A DNA stretch of 61,138 bases, taken from assembly GCA_964490005.1 (NCBI GenBank), contig CAZBBB010000010.1:1-61138 (forward strand), written 5' to 3'. Made by a program: the position numbers and the translations under genes. Below, one piece after another: positions 9,049 to 17,400 of the stretch (position 1 is the first letter of the stretch; each line of letters opens with the position of its first letter). Under the pieces are notes generated by a model. The model had not been told where the DNA came from and made no database searches. It was given only the letters and a program-made list of their open reading frames with translations. The DNA is from CAZBBB01 sp964490005 (lineage in GTDB: Bacteria; Planctomycetota; B15-G4).

Positions 9049-10506
9049 ATGGCGCTCCCGATCCGGCCTCCCGCCCGCGAACCTCGCGCGGGGCTCGGCC
9101 GCGCCTCGGCGGTGCTGATCGTCGCCTTCGCGCTCTGCATGCATGCGCCCGACCTGCGCGGACCGTGGGCTGACGGGCAGGCCGGCAACTGTGGCGCGAT
9201 GTTCTCGATCTTCGCCCGCAACGAGCAGGCGCTCGGCGGTCTGCTCGCCACGCGCGGCGTCCCGATCGCCAACCCCGTGCCGCCGGCCGCCGACGAGATC
9301 GCCGAGCGCTACACGCACCACCCTCCCGGTCTGCCGTGGGCGGTGATGCTCGCGGCGCGCCTGCCCGTCGAGGTCGAGACGGCCGGACGACTGGTGGCGT
9401 GGCTCGCCACGCTCGCCACGGCGCTGCTCCTCGCGGATCTCGCAGTGCGCTGCGGCAATCGGCCCGCGGGCCTGGCGGCCGGGCTCTTCGCGCTGGGCCT
9501 GCCCGCCGGTTGGCGCTACGGGCTGCTGGTGAACTACGAGACGGTTGCCCTGCCGGCGCTGCTGCTGCTCGCCCGCAGCCTGGTGTTCCGGACGCGCGGC
9601 GCCTTCTTCGCGGGCGCGGCCGCCGCGCTGGTCGATTGGATCGCGCTGCTGCCCCTCGTGCTCTCCGGGCTCCGACGCGACGCGTCGTGGAGGCGGGCCG
9701 GCCTCGGTGCGGCCGTCGTGATGCTGGCTTGGCTGCTCCTCGCGCGCCAGGTCGCGCCGGGATCGTGGACCGAGACGCTGGCGCAGGCCCTCGCGACCAC
9801 GCCGTTCGCTCGGGACTTCGATCTCGCCGCCTGGTGGCGTGCGCAGATGAACCACGCCGGCGCGCTGTACGGATGGTCGCTCGTCTTCGTGCCGCTGCCG
9901 TGGCTGCGCACCGGCGCGCTCTCGCCGACGGCACGCAGGCTGCTGACGTGGCTCGGGGTCGCGGGCGTCTTCAACGTGGTCGTCTTCGCACGGCACGCCT
10001 CGGGGCACGAGCACTATGCGCTGCTGCTGCTGCCTTTCGTCGCGCTGTCGCTGGCCCTGCTCCTGTTCCCGACCGCGTCCAGCCGGGCCGCGAGGCCTGC
10101 CGTCGCCGTCGGCGCCGTCGTCCTGACCGCCCTGATCGCGGGAGCGGCATGGCAGACACGCGCGTCCGGTTCGGGCGCGCCGCGCTACTCGCAGTCGGAG
10201 TTCGGGCGACGGCTTGCGGTGCATGCCGATCCGCAGGCCGTCCACGTGCGCCCTGCGGGGGCCTCCTTCGTGGCGTTGCACGCGGCGCGGCGGCATCTCG
10301 TCCCGTCGGGGGTCGACTCGCCCCTCGCGGCGCTCGAGAGTGCCTCGGCATGGGCGACCCGCTTCGGCCTCGGTCGTCGTCCGGTCGTCCTGGTGCTCGC
10401 GTCGGACGAGCCCGTCCCCGCATGGCTCCCGGGCGACGCGAGCGCGACGGAGCGCGACGGCCTGCGCTTCTACCCGCTCGGCGAGACGACGCCCTTGACG
10501 CGCTGA
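9049..10506 (+). CDS. GT-C type integral membrane glycosyltransferase-like protein
   Basis: 485 aa starting at ATG 9049; the same frame is open far upstream but that part has no protein character. The N-terminal helix ASAVLIVAFALCMHAPDLRG is followed by a periplasmic loop ending in THHPPGLPWAVMLAARLP, the H-PP-G-P signature of ArnT/PMT-like enzymes. About ten hydrophobic helices follow, then a soluble C-terminal domain of roughly 120 residues. It probably uses a polyprenyl-phosphate sugar donor, with substrate unknown. It is divergent from the phosphohexomutase (102 bp apart) and its last 37 bases overlap the convergent proline dehydrogenase gene. Confidence 0.65.
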   Translation: MALPIRPPAREPRAGLGRASAVLIVAFALCMHAPDLRGPWADGQAGNCGAMFSIFARNEQALGGLLATRGVPIANPVPPAADEIAERYTHHPPGLPWAVMLAARLPVEVETAGRLVAWLATLATALLLADLAVRCGNRPAGLAAGLFALGLPAGWRYGLLVNYETVALPALLLLARSLVFRTRGAFFAGAAAALVDWIALLPLVLSGLRRDASWRRAGLGAAVVMLAWLLLARQVAPGSWTETLAQALATTPFARDFDLAAWWRAQMNHAGALYGWSLVFVPLPWLRTGALSPTARRLLTWLGVAGVFNVVVFARHASGHEHYALLLLPFVALSLALLLFPTASSRAARPAVAVGAVVLTALIAGAAWQTRASGSGAPRYSQSEFGRRLAVHADPQAVHVRPAGASFVALHAARRHLVPSGVDSPLAALESASAWATRFGLGRRPVVLVLASDEPVPAWLPGDASATERDGLRFYPLGETTPLTR

Positions 10507-11426
10507 CGGTCGCGCCCGAACACCGCGCGCAGGACCGCTCTCGCGATCTCCGGGTTGCGCGTCAGCCGGCGCATGGAATAGGCGTGCCAGTCGCGGCCGT
10601 AGGGCACGTAGATGCGCACGGGATGCCCCGCGCGGCGCCAGGCTTCGGCCAGCGGCGCCTGCACCCCCATGAGGCATTGCAGCTCGTAGCGCTGCGATGC
10701 CGGCGATTCCGGTGCACCGCCGAACTTCGCGAGCGTCGGCGCGATCTCGGCCACCATCGCGGCGTCGTGCGTGGCCAATCCGACGAAGGCGCCCGCATCG
10801 AGCAGCCGACGCGCCAGGCGCACGTAACTGGCCCGGATGTCGGCGGGCTCGGTCCACGCGATCTTCGCGGGTTCGATGTAGATGCCCTTGACGAGCCGAA
10901 CGTTCAGTCGCTGGCCGTGGACGCACAGGCGCTCGACATCCTCGGCCGTCCGGAACAGACGCGACTGCAGGACGCAGCCAAGATTCGGATGGCGCGGAAG
11001 GAGCTTCTCGAACACGTCGAGCGTGGCCTGCACCGTCGGAGAGTCCTCCATCTCGAACCGGACGCGGCGACCCTGCGCGGCCGCGGCGACGCAGAGCCGC
11101 GAGAGGAGTCGTTCGCACAGGTCCCGATCGAGCATCAGGCCGAGGTGCGTCGGCTTGACGGACACGACGGTGCCCGGATCGACGCTCGGCAGCCGCTCGA
11201 GCGCGCGTTCGTACTCGGCGGCGGCCGCCTCCGCACCCGAGACGTCCCGGACGTTCTCGCCGAGCACGTCGAGGATCGTGCCGTATCCCGCGGAGCGAAA
11301 GGCGGCGACGGCGCGCAGGGCGTCGTCGAGTTCGTCTCCGGCGACGTAGCGGCGCGCGATGACCCACAAGGCCCGACGGGGAACGAGCGGCAGACCGGCC
11401 CGAACCATGACATCGAAGAACCCCAT
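10470..11426 (-). CDS. Proline dehydrogenase (monofunctional PRODH)
   Basis: 318 aa, the size of stand-alone PRODH enzymes. It oxidises proline to pyrroline-5-carboxylate using FAD, passing electrons to quinone. The TIM-barrel features are visible: VSVKPTHLGL, VRFEMEDS, RLVKGIYIEP, GLATHDAAMVAE, and the conserved C-terminal block YELQCLMGV...VRIYVPYGRDWHAYSMRRLTRNP with the paired arginines that bind the proline carboxylate. The ATG at 11426 lies 2 bp after the metallophosphoesterase stop, so the two are probably co-transcribed. No P5C dehydrogenase gene is in the window. Confidence 0.9.
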   Translation of the reverse strand: MGFFDVMVRAGLPLVPRRALWVIARRYVAGDELDDALRAVAAFRSAGYGTILDVLGENVRDVSGAEAAAAEYERALERLPSVDPGTVVSVKPTHLGLMLDRDLCERLLSRLCVAAAAQGRRVRFEMEDSPTVQATLDVFEKLLPRHPNLGCVLQSRLFRTAEDVERLCVHGQRLNVRLVKGIYIEPAKIAWTEPADIRASYVRLARRLLDAGAFVGLATHDAAMVAEIAPTLAKFGGAPESPASQRYELQCLMGVQAPLAEAWRRAGHPVRIYVPYGRDWHAYSMRRLTRNPEIARAVLRAVFGRDRQRVKGVVSPSG

Positions 11427-11428
11427 GC

Positions 11429-12184
11429 TCAGTTGCCGACCCCCAGGCGGGCCCCGCAGAAGTCCGGGATGTTCGGGTTCTCGTAGATCTTTCGCTGCAC
11501 GGTCGCGATGTCGTACGGAATGCGCAGGAAGCGCACCGTGCGTCCTTCCACGATCACGCACGAAGCGCGCTCGTCGCCGTCGCGGGGCTGTCCCGCCGAA
11601 CCGACGTTGACGATGGCCTTTCCGCCGTTCCAAGCCCAGGCGTAGTCGAGCTGGCGCGGATCGCGAAACTGCAGGTCCTCGGTGAAGACGCCGGGCACGT
11701 GCGTGTGACCCACGAAGCACAGGCCCTCGAAGTGCGCGAAGACGTCGCGGATCTTGTCGGGCATGAAGATCACGTCGGTCTTCATGATGTACTCGTGAAT
11801 CGGGTCGCGCGGACTGCCGTGGACGAAGAACAGGTCTCCTTCACGGTGCGTCTCGGGCAGGCGCTCGAGGAAGCGCCAGCGGGACTTGCGTGCCGAACCC
11901 GAGAGCAGCCCAGGCCGCAGCAGGCGCCGGTTGTACTCGATGACCTGCCGGGCGATCGGATTGAAGTCGCTGGCGCCGCGGATCAGGGCCTCGTCGTGAT
12001 TGCCGCAGAGCGTCAGCTCGCAGCGCTCCATGACCATGTCGATGCAATGCTCGGGATCGGGCCCGTAGCCGACGACGTCGCCCAGGCAGATCACGCGGTC
12101 GACGCCCTCGCTGTCGAAGCGGGCGAAGATCGCGCCAAGCGCCTCGATGTTGCTGTGCAGGTCGGAGATCAGCCCGAGGCGCAT
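11429..12184 (-). CDS. Metallophosphoesterase (calcineurin-like, YfcE/diadenosine-tetraphosphatase type)
   Basis: 251 aa. The metal-binding motifs appear in order: ISDLHSNIEAL (D-x-H), CLGDVVGYGPDPEHC (GD-x-x-GYGP), GNHDEA (GNHD), FVHGSPRD and FVGHTHVPG (GHTH). It is a small cytoplasmic binuclear-metal phosphodiesterase or phosphatase. The GYGPDP form is common in a widespread subgroup of unknown substrate. The ATG at 12184 lies 4 bp after the DHH gene stop. The pairing with a DHH-family nanoRNase-like gene suggests a nucleotide or oligonucleotide substrate, which is only inference. Confidence 0.88.
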   Translation of the reverse strand: MRLGLISDLHSNIEALGAIFARFDSEGVDRVICLGDVVGYGPDPEHCIDMVMERCELTLCGNHDEALIRGASDFNPIARQVIEYNRRLLRPGLLSGSARKSRWRFLERLPETHREGDLFFVHGSPRDPIHEYIMKTDVIFMPDKIRDVFAHFEGLCFVGHTHVPGVFTEDLQFRDPRQLDYAWAWNGGKAIVNVGSAGQPRDGDERASCVIVEGRTVRFLRIPYDIATVQRKIYENPNIPDFCGARLGVGN

Positions 12185-12188
12185 GGCG

Positions 12189-13193
12189 TCAGTCGCCGGG
12201 CACGGCGCGGCGCAATTCGCCGACGAGCGCGCGCAACGAGTCCTCCGCGCGCGACGCGGCCAGCGACGCTCCGGCGGCATGCGCGTGCCCTCCGCCCCCC
12301 CAACCGCGGGCGATCCTGTTCACATCAGGGTTGCCGTTCGATCGCAGGCTGACGAGGAAGCTGCCGTCCGCCTGCTCGGTGAACAGCGCCACGATGCGCA
12401 CGGAACCCGCGGACCGCAGCACGTCGAGCAGCGGATCGATCTCGACCCGCGGCACGCGCAGATCGCGTACCAGGTCGTGCCGGACCACCGCCCAGATGAA
12501 CCGTCCCTCGCACTCGGCGTGCAGGCTGCGCGTGACGTGTCCGATCAGGCGCAGGAGTGCCGGATCGAACGACTGGTAGATCTCGCGATGGATGCCGGGC
12601 AGGTCGAGTCCGTGCGACGCGAGTTCGACCGCGAGCTGGAGGACGGCGGCATCGGTGTTCGAGTACCGGAACCAGCCCGTGTCCGTGCAGATCGAAACGA
12701 AGACGCCCTCGGCGATCTCCCGATCCACGCGTCCCCCGACATGGCGGATGTAGTCCCACACGATCCTTCCCGTGGCCGTGGCTCCGGGATCCAGGAGGTT
12801 GATGTCCGCGGGTCCACCCTCCTCGCAGGGGTGGTGGTCGATGCAGACCTTGCGCGCGCTGCTGCGGGCCAAGGGCTCGGCGAGCGGACCGAGTCGCGAG
12901 TACGAGGACAGGTCGCACATGATGAACACGTCCGCGCTCTGCAGCAGGTCCGCGTGCTTCGCGGCGTCCCAGACTTCGTGCCGCCGGTGGAACTCCATGA
13001 ACGCATAGCGCGGAGAGAGCGGCTCGCAGAGCAGCGCCGTGACCGGCCGGTTCTCGAGCTCAAGGTGCCTCCGCAGCGAGGACACGGCGCCGACGGAGTC
13101 TCCGTCGGCTCGCTCATGGCCCGCGACGATGACCCGCTCGGCGCCTTCGAGCAGCGAGCGCAGTTCGTCGAAGCGCGGGGCGAGAGCGGACAT
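12189..13193 (-). CDS. DHH-family phosphoesterase (NrnA-like nanoRNase/pAp phosphatase)
   Basis: 334 aa from ATG 13193. The DHH domain shows motif I HERADGDSVGA (residues about 26-36), an aspartate in VFIMCDLSSYSRLG, and the DHH box itself, IDHHPCEEGG. The C-terminal DHHA1 domain ends in the substrate-binding GGGGHAHAAGASL. NrnA enzymes degrade 2-5 nt RNA and dephosphorylate 3'-phosphoadenosine 5'-phosphate. It follows the amidohydrolase by 10 bp and precedes the metallophosphoesterase by 4 bp, so it sits in the middle of a tight four-gene minus-strand operon. Confidence 0.9.
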   Translation of the reverse strand: MSALAPRFDELRSLLEGAERVIVAGHERADGDSVGAVSSLRRHLELENRPVTALLCEPLSPRYAFMEFHRRHEVWDAAKHADLLQSADVFIMCDLSSYSRLGPLAEPLARSSARKVCIDHHPCEEGGPADINLLDPGATATGRIVWDYIRHVGGRVDREIAEGVFVSICTDTGWFRYSNTDAAVLQLAVELASHGLDLPGIHREIYQSFDPALLRLIGHVTRSLHAECEGRFIWAVVRHDLVRDLRVPRVEIDPLLDVLRSAGSVRIVALFTEQADGSFLVSLRSNGNPDVNRIARGWGGGGHAHAAGASLAASRAEDSLRALVGELRRAVPGD

Positions 13194-13203
13194 GGGCAGG
13201 ACG

Positions 13204-14475
13204 CTAGCCCTGCCCATCTGTCGTGTCAAGGAACGCGCGCAGTGCCGAGGGCATGTCCGCGGTGTCCGCGACGGGCCGCCCGCCGAGGATCGTCGCGGCG
13301 ATGCGGGCCGAACCGGAAAGCGCCCACTCCGCGACGATGCGCGGGTCCGTCGATGCGTCGAACTCGTCCGGAACATTGCTCAGCAGCAGGCCGTCCGCTC
13401 TCGTTCCGACGGCGAAGCGCGACGCCTCTGGCTCGAGCCCCAGCGCCACGCGTCCGCCGTACGTCGCGCAGCGCAGCAGCAGGAGCGGATCGACATCCTT
13501 TCGATCCGCAGCCAGTCGCTGAAGTTCGGCGAAGCTGTCGACGCCCTCGTTCGAGAGTTCCGAGTCCGTTCCGAAGGCGACGTTGACGCCGACGGCGACG
13601 AGTTCCGCCAGTCGATGCGCGGGCCGTTCGAAGTACCTGTGCGTGCCGTGGCAGTAGACGACGGTCGCGTGATGCCGCGCAAGCGTCGCGACATCGCCGT
13701 CGTCGAGATCATTCCCATGGATGACGAGGCAGTTTGCGTCCAGCAGCCCCGTTCGGTCGGCCCAAGCGACGGGGCGCATCCCCGGCGGCTCCTCGAAGGG
13801 GGCACCTTTGCCGAGGGCGTCCAGAAATCCGGCGAACGGGCCATCGCCATGCGTGAGGTAGCGGGTCTCCTCGGGCGTCTCGGCCAGGTGCATCGCCAGC
13901 GGCAGCCTCGCGCGCCGCGAAGCCCGCACGATCTCGTGAAGGACTTCGTGATGCACCGAGTACGGTGCATGCGGCGAGATCCCGCAACCCGGCCCGAGCC
14001 GCTCGACGAGGGCGAGCACCTCCGCAAGCCGAAGGCGAGCCGCTTCCCGATGCACGCCGACGATCTCGAGGTACGTACGGCCCGGGACTCCTGCCGCCCG
14101 CCGCCCGCGATGGGCAGCACCGCGACTCGCGTCGATGTCGCCGATGGCGACCACTCCCCGCTGCGAGAGTTGCTGCGCCTGGTCCTTGGACGCATCCTCC
14201 ACTTCGCCATCGGCTCGCCGGCGGGAACCAACGCGCAGCAGCCAGTCGACGAAGCTCGAGCCTGACGGAAGGGCGCCACGACCGCCCAGATCCAGATGTG
14301 CGTGGGCGTTGACCAACCCCGGCAGCAGGATGGCGTCGATGGAGTCCTGTCGCGCCGAGATCGAGAGTCGCGCGGTCCGCCCTGATTCGACCGACCACGA
14401 GGCGTGGGAGGTCCACTGCCCCGTCGCATCGAGTGCGCCTCGAACCGCGAGATTGAACGCCGGCGCCCCGATCAG
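13204..14475 (-). CDS. Amidohydrolase/cytosine-deaminase-like metal hydrolase, apparent CTG start
   Basis: About 423 aa. The metal ligands of the amidohydrolase superfamily are clear: LPGLVNAHAHLDLGG (H-x-H), AMHLAETPEE (third His), VIHGNDL (fourth His) and FGTDSELSNEG (Asp). The overall pattern is that of the ATZ/TRZ/MtaD deaminase group, such as S-adenosylhomocysteine, guanine or aminodeoxyfutalosine deaminases; the substrate cannot be decided. No ATG, GTG or TTG lies at the beginning of the homologous region. The best start is CTG at 14475-14473, which makes a CTGA overlap with the stop of the giant lipoprotein gene and has AAGG a few bases upstream. The start is therefore provisional. Confidence 0.8.
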   Translation of the reverse strand: MIGAPAFNLAVRGALDATGQWTSHASWSVESGRTARLSISARQDSIDAILLPGLVNAHAHLDLGGRGALPSGSSFVDWLLRVGSRRRADGEVEDASKDQAQQLSQRGVVAIGDIDASRGAAHRGRRAAGVPGRTYLEIVGVHREAARLRLAEVLALVERLGPGCGISPHAPYSVHHEVLHEIVRASRRARLPLAMHLAETPEETRYLTHGDGPFAGFLDALGKGAPFEEPPGMRPVAWADRTGLLDANCLVIHGNDLDDGDVATLARHHATVVYCHGTHRYFERPAHRLAELVAVGVNVAFGTDSELSNEGVDSFAELQRLAADRKDVDPLLLLRCATYGGRVALGLEPEASRFAVGTRADGLLLSNVPDEFDASTDPRIVAEWALSGSARIAATILGGRPVADTADMPSALRAFLDTTDGQG

Positions 14476-17400
14476 AAGGCCTTGTTCTCGTAGGTGATCG
14501 AGACCGAGTCGACGCGTACGGTGCGGAAACTGGTGCCGCTCGCAGCGTCGTGAACGCCGTCGATCACGGCGCGGAAACGGAGATACGTGTCGCCATCGAA
14601 GATCCCCACCGGCGCCTGGGGCAGGACCGTGAATCCGGGCAGGCCCACGACGAACGGCGCGCCGGACAGACCGGGATCGACGGTTGCCGCCGCGAACTTC
14701 CCGATGCGCCCGTCCGTGGAGGCCACCGCGTGGATGAGGTACACGCTCGTTCCATCGGAGGCGACGGCGGACGGAATCACCCCGTCGCCGCCCGCAGTCT
14801 TCAGCGGTGCGAACTTCTCGTCGCCGGTATCCGTCGTTCCATCGGCAAGGTCGAACTGGAAGAGCCTGCCTGCGAGCGCGTCCGTGCACCACATGAGACC
14901 GGTGGCCGCATCGAACGCCATGCCCACGATCTCCGTATCGATGAAACTGCCATCGCGCGTGATCTGGAACTGAGACTCGGGCTTCGTCGGGGCGTAGTCG
15001 GTCGTTCCCGGGGACCCCGCGGCGGGATCGCGCGGCAAGAAGGTCACGAGTCGATTGTTCTTGTTGTCGGCGAAGACGAGGCGGTCCACGGTGGAGGCAT
15101 ACGCCATGCCGGCCTGGAGATCGATCGGCAGCGTGATCGTCCGCTTGAACGCCCCCGTCGCAAGATTGATGACGTGGACACGGCGCGTCACGCGCTCCAG
15201 CAGGAACACCTCGCCGGCCGCGCTGTCGAGGCCCATTGCCACGACGTTGATCAGGCTGCTCCCGGCAGAGGGGATCATCGGCAGGACGATCGTCTTCGGG
15301 CCCGCGGCGACGGGCAGGAGCGTCGCCGGGTCGAGACGATGGATGAGCGACATGTCCTCGCCGACGCAATAGAGGAGCACCGAGTTGCCCGGGTCGTGAA
15401 CGAGTCCCGTCCGAGCGGAGACGAGGTCGGTCACCTCGTAGAAGCTCTCGTTCACGGACGGCGAGTCGAGGAATCCGCTTGCATTGGCACCCACGGAGTT
15501 CGCGAACAGGCGCACGGGAGGCGACGTCTCGTTGGTCGGGTTCGCCACGACGCCAGTCGGCCCGAAGGCCCACGAGAAGTCTTCCAGCACCGTGTCGTTG
15601 TTCGTGTCCGCCTTGTACGTGATCGTCGCCCCCGTGAACTCGGGGTTCACGACTTGCACCTGGTAGAAACGACTCTGTCCCGTGCCCTGCGGCAAGCCAA
15701 GCAGGCGACCGACGTTTGCCGGACCGAACTGGACGGATCCCGGGATGGCCGATTGGAACTGCGCCGGAGTGAGCGAGTCCGCAAAGTTCTCGAAGCGGAC
15801 GTAGCCGTGCCCACCTTGTCCGCCCTTGCCGACCTGAATCTGCCCCAACGTCGACACACTTCCACCTTCGCCGCCCGCCACCGAGACGCTCGCTCCTTGG
15901 AAGAGACTGATCTCCTGCCCACCGCGCAGGAGGACATTTCCGCCGCCACCGCCGCCGCCGCCCGCGTACGTCGTCGTCACGTCGACCACCCGGCCGCCCT
16001 TTCCGCCCACGGCAAGAACCCTACCCGCGGGCCCGATCGTCAACTTGGTTGCCGTCTCGAGCAGCACACTGCCCCCGCCGGCGCCGCCGCCCGCGCCAGG
16101 CGCCAGCGCAGGCAGCACCTGCGGGCTCGAGTTCTCGGTGCCCGTGACCGACACACCCGAGCCTCCACCCCCCGCACCGCCGATCGACAACGGCGGGATG
16201 ATGACGAAGGAGTAGATCGTTCCGTTCGTGGCAAGCGCCGGGCCGTTCGCTCCAGGGCCGGTAATGAGGCTCACGTGGACCGAGTCGAGATCGATCTGCT
16301 TGACCGTGAAGACTCCGCCATTGAAGGAGACGACTTCGAACATCCAACCATCGACGGTGTCGTTCGGAATGAGGATGGAGCCCGCGAGCGCTGCTCCGCT
16401 GAGCCCCCCGAGGTCGGCACCCGATGACTGCGACTGCAGGACGAGGGTCGTACCGCTGGTCACCGTGCACGTACCTCGGATCGCGCCCCGGCCACCCGCC
16501 GCCCCGGAGGACTCCGTCTTCGCGATACCTCCACCCGGCGGCAATCCACGCTGATTGACGGCCGGATCGGAATCCGGGCCGCTGCTCAGCCCCGGCAGGC
16601 CCGCACCCACTCCACCGCCGCCTCCCCCGCCGCCACTGGTGGTCTTCATGCCCAAGGCGCCCTCGTTGACCACGACGAATGGCTCGGCCCCCAGCCCGCC
16701 ACGGTCGAACGCGGCGACGCGATCCTGGCCCTGTCCGCCGTGCAGACGCCCGATGAGGTAGGAGTCGCCGCCGCCGGCGATCGGGGCGTTCGGGCCGCCG
16801 GCACTCGTTCCGATGTTCTCGCTGACCTGCGTCATCGTGTCGGCCGGAGCGGACAACGACACGGTGAGCGTCGATGCCGCAGCCGACGAGACCCGGAAGG
16901 TGGAGTGATTCTCGTCGATGCTCTCGTTCGGAGTCGTCGAGTTGCCTGCGATGCTACTGCCGACTCCGACGTTCGGCTGCAGCCGGATCTCTCCCGCCGC
17001 CAGCAACGCACTCAACACCGGGTCGGTATTGAGGATCGCGAAGTTCTTGAGCGCGTCTCCGAGAGTGGTCGCCGTCAGTGACGTGCTGCGTCCTGTCACG
17101 CCCGCGAGCTTTGGATCCGCCGCAAAGAACCCTCCTGGATTGATCAGGTCGAACGCCGGAGCACCAAACTGATCCAGCAGCAGCACGTCGCCGCCCTTTC
17201 CACCATCCCCGGACGCCTTGAGGGAGACGATCGGTTGAGCACCTTGCCCCTTGTACGCTGCATAGCCCGGATGCGCCGGACTGGACGGCCTGACGAGGTC
17301 CGGAGCGGCTGCCCCGGTGACATCGATCGTTCCTTGGACATCGGCGAGACCCGTGCAGCGCAGTGACAGCGGCGCGCCCTGATTGAACAAGGGGTCGGCG

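Noticed and set aside
13204..15573. Fusion of the amidohydrolase with upstream frame to 789 codons
   Set aside because: The upstream part is the wrong-frame reading of the giant lipoprotein gene and has no protein features.
16550..16650. Possible tandem repeat or CRISPR-like array in the Gly-rich stretches of the giant lipoproteins
   Set aside because: The repetition is GGX codon runs encoding glycine tracts; there are no regularly spaced identical repeats with unique spacers.
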